A stretch of DNA of 34,826 nt from DASXAQ01 sp036406615 (GCA_036406615.1 DASXAQ010000101.1:1-34826); one strand, 5' to 3'. Shown: positions 23,127 through 30,790, counted from the stretch's first letter. Numbers and translations are program-made. The notes: generated by a model from the sequence alone, not told the origin.

Positions 23127-24425
23127 ATGGACGTGACGAGCATGAGTTCGAACCAAACCCCGGAACTGTCGGTAGTCATCCCCGTATGGAACGGGGAGCA
23201 CGACCTGGGCAGGCTCCTGCCCCGGCTGAACGCCGTGCTCGAGGTGGTGATGGGCTCGGCGGCGGCCGAGGTGATCGTCGCGGTCCCGAAGGGCGACCCG
23301 GCGGGCGATCTGGCGGAGAAGCAGGGCGCGCGCGTCGCCGACTACGCGTTCGAGGGATTCGGCCACGCGCTCGGCGCGGGCCTGAGCACGGCTCGGGGCC
23401 GGTGGGTGGTGACGATGGACGCCGACTACTCGCACCGGCCGGAGTTCATCCGGAGCTTGTGGGTTCATCGCCACGAGGCCGACGTGTTGATCGCGTCGCG
23501 CTATGTGCGCGGCGCGTTCGCCGAGATGTCGGCATCGCGGCGCGTCGCCAGCCGCGTCCTCAACCGCGTGTACCGCACGACGCTCGCGCTTCCCTACCGC
23601 GACCTGTCCAGCAGCTTTCGGATGTACCGCCGGGAGGTGCTCGAGGACGTCGGCCCGATCTCGGCCGAGGGCCTGGACGCGCTGCAGGAGATCGTCGTCA
23701 AGGCCTTCGCCCAGGGATGGAGGATCCAGGAGGTTCCCCTCTTCTATCGCCAGTCCCGGATGTGGGCGAAGGGCCGCAAGGCACAGCTGGGGATGGGGTA
23801 CCTGCGAACGGTCGGCGGCCTGATCGCGCTGCGCAACAGCGTGAAGTCGGCGGACTACGACTCGCGCGCGTTCGACTCGTGGATCCCGCTGCAGCGCTAC
23901 TGGCAGCGCGCGCGCTTCCGCGTGATCCGCGGGATGGTCGACGGGACCGGCCGGATCCTTGACGTCGGGTGCGGCTCCAGCCGGATCCTCCAGAGCCTGC
24001 CGCAGGCGGTGGGGCTCGACATGCAGTTCCGCAAGCTGCGCTGGGCGCGCTCGCCGGGCCGCCGGCTGGTCGCCGGTTCGCTGTCGAAGCTCCCCTTCGC
24101 CGACGCGTCGTTCGACGTCGTGATCTGCTCCGAGGTGATCGAGCACATCCCGCGCGAGGAGATCGACCTGACCGACATGGTCCGCGTGCTCGTGCCCGGC
24201 GGCGACCTCATCCTGGGCACGCCCGACTACGGGCGGTGGCTGTGGCGAACGATCGAGGGCCTGTACAAGAAGGTCTTCCCGCAGGGCTACGCGACCGAGC
24301 ACATCAACCAGTACACGCGCAAGTCGCTCCGCGAGGAGATCGAGCGCATGGGCCTGATCGTGCGCGACATCCAGTACGTCGGCGCCTCGGAGATGATCGT
24401 CAAGGCCGTCAAGCCGGCGGAGTAG
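23127..24425 (+). CDS. Fusion of GT2 glycosyltransferase and SAM methyltransferase
   Basis: The 432-residue protein joins two enzymes. Residues about 14-235 are a GT2 (dolichyl/polyprenyl-phosphate mannosyltransferase-like) domain: Ser-Val-Val-Ile-Pro-Val-Trp-Asn, the metal-binding Met-Asp-Ala-Asp-Tyr-Ser-His, Ala-Ser-Arg-Tyr-Val, and a Ser-Ser-Ser-Phe-Arg-Met-Tyr motif. Residues about 265-432 are a class I methyltransferase: Ile-Leu-Asp-Val-Gly-Cys-Gly near 278-284, Phe-Asp-Val-Val-Ile-Cys-Ser-Glu-Val-Ile-Glu-His near 330-341, and a Gly-Gly-Asp-Leu-Ile-Leu-Gly strand. No membrane helices are visible. It may build and methylate a lipid-linked sugar; substrates are unknown. There is no strong ribosome-binding site; an ATG at 23142 is an alternative start. 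It overlaps the next convergent gene by 17 nt. Confidence 0.88.
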   Translation: MDVTSMSSNQTPELSVVIPVWNGEHDLGRLLPRLNAVLEVVMGSAAAEVIVAVPKGDPAGDLAEKQGARVADYAFEGFGHALGAGLSTARGRWVVTMDADYSHRPEFIRSLWVHRHEADVLIASRYVRGAFAEMSASRRVASRVLNRVYRTTLALPYRDLSSSFRMYRREVLEDVGPISAEGLDALQEIVVKAFAQGWRIQEVPLFYRQSRMWAKGRKAQLGMGYLRTVGGLIALRNSVKSADYDSRAFDSWIPLQRYWQRARFRVIRGMVDGTGRILDVGCGSSRILQSLPQAVGLDMQFRKLRWARSPGRRLVAGSLSKLPFADASFDVVICSEVIEHIPREEIDLTDMVRVLVPGGDLILGTPDYGRWLWRTIEGLYKKVFPQGYATEHINQYTRKSLREEIERMGLIVRDIQYVGASEMIVKAVKPAE

Positions 24426-24972
24426 ACGGCGGCCCGAACGCCCGGAAGGGCTCGGGCTCGTAGCGCTCGAGGAACGAGACCCACTCGGGAAGCGCGTCTC
24501 GCACCGTCGCGTCGTCCTTGACCAGCCACGACAGGTGCCGGAACGCATGCTCGATCACCTGCGACACGTCGATCCCGGGAACGCCGCCGAGCGCGTCGCC
24601 CCGCGCCAGGTCGGCGCGCAGGACCGGTTCGTCCGCCAGGTTCTCGTTCAACGGCTGCGGACGCTCGACCGCGACCAGGTAGGTCAGCACCACCCGCGAC
24701 GCGTCCATCCGCCACGAGGTCGAGTGCACCAGCAGCGGCGCGAGCCCGTACCGGCCGGCCGCCGCCAGGACGATCTCGCCCGGCTGCTTGCCCGCAGGCC
24801 AGCCGACCCGAAGCGTGGTGGCATGGATCGGCCGCAGCTGGCGCGCGCCGTCCTCGCCGAGGTAGACGAACAGCGGCTCCAGGGATTGGGCGACGAGCTC
24901 CGGCGACCACGCGACGTTGCTGAGGGCGGGGACGAGCTCGACGACCGGTGTGGGCTCCGGCTCGGACGTCAT
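24409..24972 (-). CDS. Conserved protein of unknown function
   Basis: I do not recognise this 187-residue soluble protein. It lacks a signal peptide or membrane helices. Its middle has a strand-rich part (Arg-Val-Val-Leu-Thr-Tyr-Leu-Val-Ala-Val near 93-102). The C-terminal third is helical with Glu-His-Ala-Phe-Arg-His-Leu-Ser-Trp-Leu and a final Pro-rich tail. The ATG lies 3 nt after the stop codon of the small DUF1059-like gene, so the two are one transcription unit. It overlaps the end of the GT2-methyltransferase gene by 17 nt. Confidence 0.7.
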   Translation of the reverse strand: MTSEPEPTPVVELVPALSNVAWSPELVAQSLEPLFVYLGEDGARQLRPIHATTLRVGWPAGKQPGEIVLAAAGRYGLAPLLVHSTSWRMDASRVVLTYLVAVERPQPLNENLADEPVLRADLARGDALGGVPGIDVSQVIEHAFRHLSWLVKDDATVRDALPEWVSFLERYEPEPFRAFGPPSTPPA

Positions 24973-24975
24973 CTC

Positions 24976-25128
24976 CTAGGCGTCGACCGGAACCGCGTTC
25001 GCGAGGATCTCCTCGCGCGTCTTGCGGATGCCGTGGTCCTCCCACGCATGCCGGGTCAGAGCCTCGACGACCTCGTCGTCCGTTCCCCGGGCGGCCCACC
25101 CGCACAGACAGGTCACTTCCTTCAGCAT
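24976..25128 (-). CDS. DUF1059-like small protein
   Basis: The 50-residue product resembles DUF1059: an early Cys-Leu-Cys-Gly-Trp (7-11), an Arg-Gly near 14, an acidic Asp-Asp-Glu-Val, and a helix with His-Ala-x-Glu-Asp-His-Gly. The Cys and His residues could bind a metal, but this is not shown for the family. The ATG at 25128 has GGAGG at 7-nt spacing; a longer in-frame ATG at 25167 would put that site inside the gene. It is followed by the 187-residue unknown with 3 nt between. Confidence 0.75.
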   Translation of the reverse strand: MLKEVTCLCGWAARGTDDEVVEALTRHAWEDHGIRKTREEILANAVPVDA

Positions 25129-25213
25129 CGCCATGCCTCCATAAGATCCGCCGACGAACGGTAGCACGCACGCGATCGAACGCGGTCGGCCCGAGGCGCG
25201 GCCGTCCGCTTGA

Positions 25214-25290
25214 TGGAGCTGGCGGTGGGATTCGAACCCACGACCTAGCGATTACAAGTCGCTTGCGCTACCGGACTGCGCCACGCCAGC
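25214..25290 (-). tRNA. tRNA-Thr (anticodon UGU)
   Basis: The minus strand folds as a full cloverleaf. The 7-bp acceptor is GCTGGCG/CGCCAGC, the D stem GCGC/GCGC, the anticodon stem AGCGA/TCGCT with loop CTTGTAA, and the T arm GTGGG-TTCGAAT-CCCAC. The anticodon TGT at 25256-25254 reads ACA (Thr). The discriminator base is T and the CCA end is encoded (25216-25214). The gene lies 39 nt downstream of rlmB on the same strand. Confidence 0.97.
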
Positions 25291-25329
25291 ACCGCTGCAT
25301 CGTACCGCCCGCGCCCGCGGGCCCGGCCA

Positions 25330-26112
25330 TCACCGAGCCGGCCGCAACACGAACCCGAACAGGCCCACGGCGAGCGCCGCGCCGGCGTTGAGCGACGCCG
25401 TCCTGCCGCCCAGCGGGATCGACACGAGCTGGTCGCACCCCTCGCGAACCAGACGCGACATCCCCTCGCCCTCCGACCCGACCACCAGGGCCACGGGCCG
25501 GGGCGGCGGCGGCACATCGTGGATCGTGCGATCGGCACGTTGGTCCAGGCCGACCACGGTGAACCCGCGGTCCTTGAGGCGCTCGATCGCCCGCGACACG
25601 TTCGCGACGCGGGCCAGCGGCAGGTGCAGCAGCGCGCCGGCGGAGGCGCGGACGGCGGCGGGCGAGACGGGCGCGGCCCGGCGGCGGCGCGCGACCAACA
25701 CCGCCGCCCCCGCAGCTTCCGCGGCGCGAGCCGCCGCGCCGAGGTTCTGCGGATCGGTGATGCCGTCGAGCACCACCACGATGGCATCGTCCGCGAACGC
25801 GATCGCCGACAGCGCGCGTTCGTCGAGCTCGCGCCGGGGCGCGACCATGGCGACCACGCCCTGATGGCGGGCGACCCCGAGTGCGTCGAGCTCCTCCCGA
25901 GGGACACGCTGCTGGGGGACCCCGGCCCGGTTCGCCTCCCGTACGACCTCGTCGACCGTCGCGCCGTTCGCGATCAGCACGCGGCGGGCGCCGCCGGCTC
26001 GGATCGCCTCGACCACCGCGCGACGGCCGGCGACCGCCTGCCCGGCCTCCGCCTTCGAACGGGAGCCGACGCCACCCGAGCTCGTGCGCTTCCTCGGGCG
26101 TTCCCTCGTCAT
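25330..26112 (-). CDS. rlmB: 23S rRNA 2'-O-ribose methyltransferase RlmB (TrmH/SpoU family)
   Basis: The 260-residue SPOUT enzyme should methylate the ribose of a guanosine in 23S rRNA. After a basic N-terminus comes a substrate-binding domain (about 25-100). The knotted SAM domain follows with Asn-Leu-Gly-Ala-Ala-Ala-Arg near 128, Val-Val-Gly-Ser-Glu-Gly-Glu-Gly-Met near 208, and Ile-Pro-Leu-Gly-Gly-Arg-Thr-Ala-Ser-Leu-Asn near 232. The ATG at 26112 overlaps the ispF stop as ATGA, which fixes the start and shows coupling. An earlier in-frame ATG at 26148 was rejected for that reason. tRNA methylation is a less likely alternative role. Confidence 0.92.
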   Translation of the reverse strand: MTRERPRKRTSSGGVGSRSKAEAGQAVAGRRAVVEAIRAGGARRVLIANGATVDEVVREANRAGVPQQRVPREELDALGVARHQGVVAMVAPRRELDERALSAIAFADDAIVVVLDGITDPQNLGAAARAAEAAGAAVLVARRRRAAPVSPAAVRASAGALLHLPLARVANVSRAIERLKDRGFTVVGLDQRADRTIHDVPPPPRPVALVVGSEGEGMSRLVREGCDQLVSIPLGGRTASLNAGAALAVGLFGFVLRPAR

Positions 26113-26597
26113 GCGGGCCGCGGCACGACCGTCGCGACGGCGATGCACCCCGCGCCATCTCCGACGAGCCCCAGGCCCTCCGGCCGCGTGGCCTTCACCG
26201 ACACATCGTCGACCGGCACGGCGAGCGCGTTCGCCAGGTTCGCGCGCATCTCCTCGCGACGCGGCGCGACGTGCGGGCGCTCGGCCAGCACCGTCAGGTC
26301 ACAGCGTGCCGGCGCCAGGCCGCGTTCGGACAGCAGCGCGACCGTACGCGACAGCAGGTCCAGGCCGGCGATCCCACTCGTCTCGGGATCCGACTCCGGG
26401 AAGTGCTCCCCGACGTCGCCGAGCCCGGCCGCCCCCAGCAGTGCGTCCGCGAGCGCGTGACACACCGCATCGCCGTCGGAGTGCCCCGCGAGTCCCGCCT
26501 CGCCGTCGAATCGGATGCCGCCGAGGAACAGGGGACGACCGACCTCGGAGCTTCGCGGGTGGGTGTCGATGCCGAGGCCGATGCGCACGTCGCTCAT
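26109..26597 (-). CDS. ispF: 2-C-methyl-D-erythritol 2,4-cyclodiphosphate synthase
   Basis: The 162-residue enzyme closes the cyclodiphosphate ring in the MEP isoprenoid pathway. The metal ligands appear as Gly-Ile-Asp-Thr-His-Pro near 8-13 and the His of Gly-His-Ser-Asp-Gly-Asp near 38. The family motif Ala-Leu-Leu-Gly-Ala-Ala-Gly-Leu-Gly-Asp-Val-Gly-Glu-His-Phe-Pro follows. A late Lys-Ala-Thr-Arg-Pro-Glu-Gly-Leu-Gly fits the CTP/CDP pocket. It works as a trimer. The ATG at 26597 is preferred to a TTG at 26606. Its stop overlaps rlmB by 4 nt, and ispD lies 18 nt upstream. Confidence 0.95.
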   Translation of the reverse strand: MSDVRIGLGIDTHPRSSEVGRPLFLGGIRFDGEAGLAGHSDGDAVCHALADALLGAAGLGDVGEHFPESDPETSGIAGLDLLSRTVALLSERGLAPARCDLTVLAERPHVAPRREEMRANLANALAVPVDDVSVKATRPEGLGLVGDGAGCIAVATVVPRPA

Positions 26598-26605
26598 CGG
26601 CGGCA

Positions 26606-26611
26606 AGGGTA
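26606..26611 (-). promoter_or_regulatory. Possible internal -10 box TACCCT before ispF
   Basis: TACCCT on the minus strand ends 8 nt before the ATG of ispF, the same geometry as the leaderless genes elsewhere. ispF has no ribosome-binding site here, so either this internal start or coupling to ispD must serve it. Confidence 0.3.
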
Positions 26612-26615
26612 GCCG

Positions 26616-27317
26616 CTAGGCCGGCTCGCCAGCCAGGCGGCGTTCGGCCCGCTCGAGGTCATCGGCCGTCGTGATCTTGAAGTTCTCCGGCTCGCCGGGC
26701 ACCACGGCGACCGCATACCCGGCGGCTTCGAGCAGCGCCGCGTCGTCGGTGCCCTCGAGACCTGCGTCGCGTGCGCGGGCGTGCGCGTCGCGCAGCGCGC
26801 CCGCATCGAACGCCTGCGGCGTCTGGACCAGCGCCACCTCGTCGCGCGGCACGGTCTCGACGACGCGGCCGTCGGCGATGCGCTTCACGGTATCCGCGCT
26901 CGGGACCACGGGGATGACTCCGGCGGTGCCGCTCGAGCGCGCCGCGCGGAGCACGTGTACGACCGCGGCGAACAGCTCGGCCGACGCGAAGGGCCGCGCG
27001 GCGTCGTGGCAGACGATCACGTCCGCGTCCGCGGCCGCCGCGGCCAGCCCGCACTGCACCGACGCCTGTCGCGTCGAACCGCCGACGGCGAACCGCAGCG
27101 AGGGCAGCGCGTCGGGTCCGATCGACGCCGCGGCGCTGGCTTCGTCCAGATGCCCGTCGGGCACGAGCACCACGATCTCGTCGATCGCTCCGGAGCCGGC
27201 CATCGCGCGAGCCGACCGAAGGAACATCGGCACGCCGGCGAGCTCCAGCAGCGCCTTCGGTCGCCGGCCCAGGCGTACGCCGGAGCCGGCCGCGAGCAGC
27301 AGCGCCGTGACGCTCAG
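26616..27317 (-). CDS. ispD: 2-C-methyl-D-erythritol 4-phosphate cytidylyltransferase
   Basis: The 233-residue enzyme adds CMP to methylerythritol phosphate in the MEP pathway. The nucleotide loop Leu-Leu-Ala-Ala-Gly-Ser-Gly-x-Arg-Leu-Gly and its Lys (Arg-Pro-Lys) are at 7-21. His-Asp-Ala-Ala-Arg-Pro-Phe is near 97-103, and Thr-Pro-Gln-Ala-Phe and Thr-Asp-Asp-Ala occur later. No ATG, GTG or TTG exists in frame near the N-terminus; the nearest in-frame upstream codons are all non-start for more than 150 nt. CTG at 27317 overlaps the stop of the upstream gene as CTGA and gives a normal N-terminus (Met-Ser-Val-Thr-Ala-Leu-Leu-Leu). I therefore propose a CTG start. Confidence 0.9.
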   Translation of the reverse strand: MSVTALLLAAGSGVRLGRRPKALLELAGVPMFLRSARAMAGSGAIDEIVVLVPDGHLDEASAAASIGPDALPSLRFAVGGSTRQASVQCGLAAAAADADVIVCHDAARPFASAELFAAVVHVLRAARSSGTAGVIPVVPSADTVKRIADGRVVETVPRDEVALVQTPQAFDAGALRDAHARARDAGLEGTDDAALLEAAGYAVAVVPGEPENFKITTADDLERAERRLAGEPA

Positions 27318-28564
27318 CTCGCGATATCCCCGGGTTCGTCCTCCCGGCCCGATTCGTCCTCCGCCAGCCGGGCGAAGACCAGCTGACCGTTGGACGTCTG
27401 CAGGACGTTCGTCACCGAGATCGACACGCTCGCTCCCAGGAGGTCGGCGGCATCTTCCACGACGACCATTGTGCCATCGTCGAGGTACCCGACCCCCTGT
27501 CCGCTCTCGCGCCCGGTCCGGGTCAGGCGCACCTCCACGCGGTCCCCGGGGCGAACCACCGGGCGCAGCGCGTCGGCCAGCGCGTGGATGGACCGAACGC
27601 GGACGTCGACCGCGGCGGCGACCTTCGCGAGGTTCGCGTCGTTCGTCACCAGGACGCCGCCTCGTTCGCGCGCCAGACGCACCAGGCGCGCGTCGACGTC
27701 GACCCGGGTCGCGGACTCGTCCTCCTCGACCAGCACGACGTCGACGGACGGGTCGCGCTTCATCGACAGCAACAGGTCCAGGCCGCGGCGCCCGCGCGAT
27801 CGGCGGGCGGGATCGGACGAATCCGCGACCGCCTGGAGCTCGGCAAGGACCTCGGCGGGCACCAGGAGCGTCCCGGTGAGGAAGCCCATCTTCACGAGCG
27901 CCTCGATGCGCCCGTCCAGGATCGCGCTGGTGTCCAGGACGGAGACCTCGCCGGCTCGGGTCCCGGCGGCCTTCGGCTTGACGCCGAACATGGCGAACAG
28001 CTCGTCGCTCTTCGCGCGGCCGACCCGGTACCCGACGTAGCCCGACAGGTAGTACAGGATCGACACCGTGGAGAACGCGGCCACCGGAGGCAGGTGGAAC
28101 AGGGGGACGGACAGCAGCGCCGCCGGCAGCATGCCGATCACCATCCCAACGGCGCCGGCCAGGATCTCCGGCGCGGGGGTGCGCCGAAACTCTCGTTCGA
28201 CCCTTCCCGCGGCGGACGCGGTGCTCCGCCCGATCATGCCGCCGACGACGAATCCGACCGCGCACCCCATGAAGATGCCGAGCAGCAGGCGCCCGGTGGT
28301 CGCCGGGCCCGTCTGGCTCGCGATCGTCCAGCCGGCGACCGCGAACAGCGCCACCATCACCAGCCGGACGAACTCGACCAGCATGCTCCGAGACGTCCGC
28401 TGGTGGACCAGGTGATGGTCGAAGAGCCGCGGTCGAGCTCGGTCAGCGCCCGCGTCCGCATCGGCGGCGAGCTCCCGCGACGCCTCGTACCCGGGCGCCC
28501 GGGGGCCCGGCTCGTCTTGCGGCGCCTCGTCTTGCGGCGCCTCTTCGGCTTCGATCCGGCCCAT
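27314..28564 (-). CDS. PIN-TRAM domain membrane protein (YacL family)
   Basis: From the ATG at 28564 the protein has 416 residues. An acidic, Pro-rich leader (1-60) contains a tandem Ala-Pro-Gln-Asp-Glu repeat. Four membrane segments (about 63-185) follow, then a PIN nuclease domain with acidic residues in Val-Leu-Asp-Thr-Ser-Ala, Val-Pro-Ala-Glu-Val-Leu and Thr-Asn-Asp-Ala-Asn. A C-terminal TRAM RNA-binding domain (about 325-395) ends the protein. It may be a membrane-tied ribonuclease; the family's target is not known. The N-terminus is uncertain: an ATG at 28384 would start directly at the first helix (356 residues), but only the 28564 start has any ribosome-binding sequence at usable spacing (GAGG, 4 nt). 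The gene overlaps ispD by 4 nt. Confidence 0.85.
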   Translation of the reverse strand: MGRIEAEEAPQDEAPQDEPGPRAPGYEASRELAADADAGADRARPRLFDHHLVHQRTSRSMLVEFVRLVMVALFAVAGWTIASQTGPATTGRLLLGIFMGCAVGFVVGGMIGRSTASAAGRVEREFRRTPAPEILAGAVGMVIGMLPAALLSVPLFHLPPVAAFSTVSILYYLSGYVGYRVGRAKSDELFAMFGVKPKAAGTRAGEVSVLDTSAILDGRIEALVKMGFLTGTLLVPAEVLAELQAVADSSDPARRSRGRRGLDLLLSMKRDPSVDVVLVEEDESATRVDVDARLVRLARERGGVLVTNDANLAKVAAAVDVRVRSIHALADALRPVVRPGDRVEVRLTRTGRESGQGVGYLDDGTMVVVEDAADLLGASVSISVTNVLQTSNGQLVFARLAEDESGREDEPGDIAS

Positions 28565-28712
28565 CCTGCCTCGTCGTCTCCCACACATGCCGAACGGGGC
28601 CCCTGGCCGGCATCGGGCCGGCGGGGAGCCGGGCACGCCAATCACGGCCCTCATCAGGGTTTTCGGGCAGCCGGAAGCGCCGCTTGAGACGCCGGCGGGG
28701 GGAGGAAGCGGG

Positions 28713-29219
28713 CTAGTGCGCTTCCTCGAGGACCTTGTCCAGCATGGCTTCGGTCTGGTCCTCGGGCTGATCGAAGGCAAACGTGAGCTCGGAGATCAGG
28801 ATCTGGCGCGCCTTGGCCAGCATCCGCTTCTCCCCGGCCGACAGACCCTTGTCCTTCTCACGGATGGACAGGTTCCGCACGACCTCGGCCACCTGGTAGA
28901 TGTCGCCGGACTTGATCTTCTCGACGTTCGTCTTGAAGCGGCGGCTCCAGTTGGTGGGCATGTGGGTCTCCTCCTCGCGGAGGACGTCCATGACCTTCTT
29001 GACCTCGCGCTTTGAGACCACGCCCCGCAGCCCGACCTCCTGGGTGGAGTCGATCGGCACCATGAGCGTCAGGTCCCCGTGGGCCAACCGGAGCTTGAAG
29101 TAAGTCCGGCGCTCCCCGGCCATGTCGCGTTCGACCAGGTCCTCGATCACTGCGGCACCGTGGTGCGGATAGACGACCTTGTCGCCTTTTTGGAATGCGA
29201 CAGCCGTGCGCGTGGCCAG
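28713..29219 (-). CDS. carD: CarD family RNA polymerase-binding transcription factor
   Basis: The 168-residue factor binds the RNA polymerase beta subunit and stabilises open complexes at many promoters. The N-terminal interaction domain shows Lys-Gly-Asp-Lys-Val-Val-Tyr-Pro-His-His-Gly-Ala-Ala near 11-23. The C-terminal DNA-binding part has Thr-Asn-Trp-Ser-Arg-Arg with the key Trp, then Leu-Ser-Ala-Gly-Glu-Lys-Arg-Met-Leu-Ala-Lys-Ala-Arg. No ATG, GTG or TTG lies in frame between the promoter and the first conserved residues. A CTG at 29219 sits 9 nt after a perfect AGGAGG (29234-29229), so I call a CTG start. A TTGCGG-18-TATCCT promoter lies directly upstream. Confidence 0.93.
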   Translation of the reverse strand: MATRTAVAFQKGDKVVYPHHGAAVIEDLVERDMAGERRTYFKLRLAHGDLTLMVPIDSTQEVGLRGVVSKREVKKVMDVLREEETHMPTNWSRRFKTNVEKIKSGDIYQVAEVVRNLSIREKDKGLSAGEKRMLAKARQILISELTFAFDQPEDQTEAMLDKVLEEAH

Positions 29220-29252
29220 TGGAAATCGCCTCCTCGTTTTGAAGGATGATTC

Positions 29253-29282
29253 AGGATAGCACGGCCGCCCGCCCGGCCGCAA
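29253..29282 (-). promoter_or_regulatory. Promoter of carD (TTGCGG-18-TATCCT)
   Basis: On the minus strand TTGCGG (29282-29277) is separated by 18 nt from TATCCT (29258-29253). The predicted start of transcription is just before the AT-rich leader that holds AGGAGG. All canonical in-frame start codons for carD lie upstream of this promoter, so transcripts from it cannot use them. Confidence 0.65.
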
Positions 29283-29397
29283 ATCAAAAGCCCAGGTCAA
29301 CGGCACAATTAGGCCCTTCGGCGGAGACTGGACACTGCATCGCGCGCCGTTGTTTGCCCTGATGAGGCCTTCTGCAACGCTGCTCCTGCGGAGTGGA

Positions 29398-30747
29398 TCA
29401 GGGCTTGCCGGCACGCCAGGAGATCGCCTGGCGCAGGTGCTTGACCCGGACCAAACGGACAGGCGCGGCGCCTCGGGGCGGCGCCGGTTCCCCTTCGGCA
29501 CAGACGAGTGTTCCCAGCCCGGCTGCGGCGGCCGCGGAGATCCGGAGCGCCAGGCCGCCCGCCGGCCGGATCGCGCCGGTGAGCGCCACCTCTCCGGCGA
29601 ACCCCGTCGAGGGCGGCGGTGGAACCCCCACGGAGGCCGAGACCAGGCTCACCGCCATGGCCAGGTCGGCCCCGGGGTCGTCGACGCGCAGGCCGCCGGC
29701 CGAGGTCCCGAACAGCTCGGCGCGCATCAGGCGCAGGCCCGCGACCTGGTCGGCGACGGCGGCCACGATGTGGAACCGGCGCGGGTCCAGCCCCGCCACC
29801 TGCCGCCGGGCGGGGCCGTCGGTCCCCACGACGAGCGCCTGGATCTCGACCGCCAACGCGCGCCGCCCCGCGAGCGCCAGCGCGGTGGCGCACCCCGGCT
29901 CGCCCGATCCGTCACCGAGCCCGGGCCCGCCTTCGCGCTCCGCCAGTCCGTCCTCCCCCATGTGGAACCAGGCGACCTCGCCCTCGGGGCCGAACCGGTT
30001 CTTGCCGCCGGTCAGCACCCGCAGGCCCGTGTGCGGTTCGCCGTCGAACGAGAGCACGACGTCGACGGCGTGCTCGATCGTGCGCGGCCCGGCCAGGTCG
30101 CCCGACTTGGTCACGTGGCCCACCAGCAGGATCGCCATACGTCGCTGCTTCGCGAGCCCCACCAGCGCATCGACGCACGCGCGCGCCTGACCGGGCCCAC
30201 CGGGTGGCGTGTCGACGTCCGAACGGCGGATCGTCTGCAGTGAGTCGACGATCAGCACGGACGGGTTGGTGGACTCCGCCGCTGCCACGACGTCTTCGAG
30301 GTCACGGCCCGGCACGAACGCGATCGACGAGCCGTCCAGCCCCAGGCGGCGCGCCCGCAGCGCCACCTGGCCGCGCGCCTCCTCGCCGGAGGCGACCAGG
30401 CAGGGGCGCCCGGAGGCGGCGACCAGCGACGCCAACTGGAGCAGCAGCGTGGACTTGCCGATGCCGGGCGCCCCGGCGAGCAGCACGACGGACCCCGGAA
30501 CCAGACCGCCGCCGAGCACTCGGTCGATCCCCGCGATGCCCGTCGTGAGGCGCCGTTCCTCCGAGCCGGGCGCGAGATCCTCGACGCCACGCGAGGGGCC
30601 GAGCGGTGTTCGGGAACCGACGCGCGCGGCGCCGGCGGGATGCTCGGCCACCGTCCCCCACTCGCCGCACGAGGCGCATCGGCCGCTCCACTGCGCCGAT
30701 GGCCGGCCGCAGTCCGAACACACGAACAGGCGCTTGAGCTTGCCCAC
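29398..30747 (-). CDS. radA: DNA repair protein RadA (Sms)
   Basis: The 449-residue RecA-like helicase helps branch migration in recombination repair. It has an N-terminal four-Cys zinc finger (Cys-x2-Cys, x10, Cys-x2-Cys, residues 10-27) and Walker A Gly-Ala-Pro-Gly-Ile-Gly-Lys-Ser-Thr near 92-100. Walker B is Val-Leu-Ile-Val-Asp-Ser-Leu-Gln-Thr, and the RadA mark Lys-Asn-Arg-Phe-Gly is near 249-253. A Lon-like C-terminal domain completes it (about 290-449). The GTG at 30747 follows a TACGGT box by 6 nt and has no ribosome-binding site, so it may be leaderless. disA, its frequent neighbour, is absent; carD comes next. Confidence 0.95.
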   Translation of the reverse strand: MGKLKRLFVCSDCGRPSAQWSGRCASCGEWGTVAEHPAGAARVGSRTPLGPSRGVEDLAPGSEERRLTTGIAGIDRVLGGGLVPGSVVLLAGAPGIGKSTLLLQLASLVAASGRPCLVASGEEARGQVALRARRLGLDGSSIAFVPGRDLEDVVAAAESTNPSVLIVDSLQTIRRSDVDTPPGGPGQARACVDALVGLAKQRRMAILLVGHVTKSGDLAGPRTIEHAVDVVLSFDGEPHTGLRVLTGGKNRFGPEGEVAWFHMGEDGLAEREGGPGLGDGSGEPGCATALALAGRRALAVEIQALVVGTDGPARRQVAGLDPRRFHIVAAVADQVAGLRLMRAELFGTSAGGLRVDDPGADLAMAVSLVSASVGVPPPPSTGFAGEVALTGAIRPAGGLALRISAAAAAGLGTLVCAEGEPAPPRGAAPVRLVRVKHLRQAISWRAGKP

Positions 30748-30753
30748 AGTCGA

Positions 30754-30759
30754 ACCGTA
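30754..30759 (-). promoter_or_regulatory. -10 box TACGGT of radA
   Basis: TACGGT on the minus strand ends 6 nt before the GTG at 30747. It faces away from the TAGGGT box at 30791 for the divergent gene. Confidence 0.4.
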
Positions 30760-30790
30760 TCGGGCGGGTACGACACGACCCGCGAGTCAC

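Noticed and set aside
28505..28535. 15-bp tandem duplication
   Set aside because: It is a simple in-frame repeat in the acidic leader of the PIN-TRAM protein (or just upstream of it, if the later start is right), not a mobile or regulatory repeat.
29220..29501. Longer carD reading from 29501 with about 94 extra N-terminal residues
   Set aside because: It runs through the -35/-10 promoter and the AGGAGG site, and the extra sequence has no CarD likeness.
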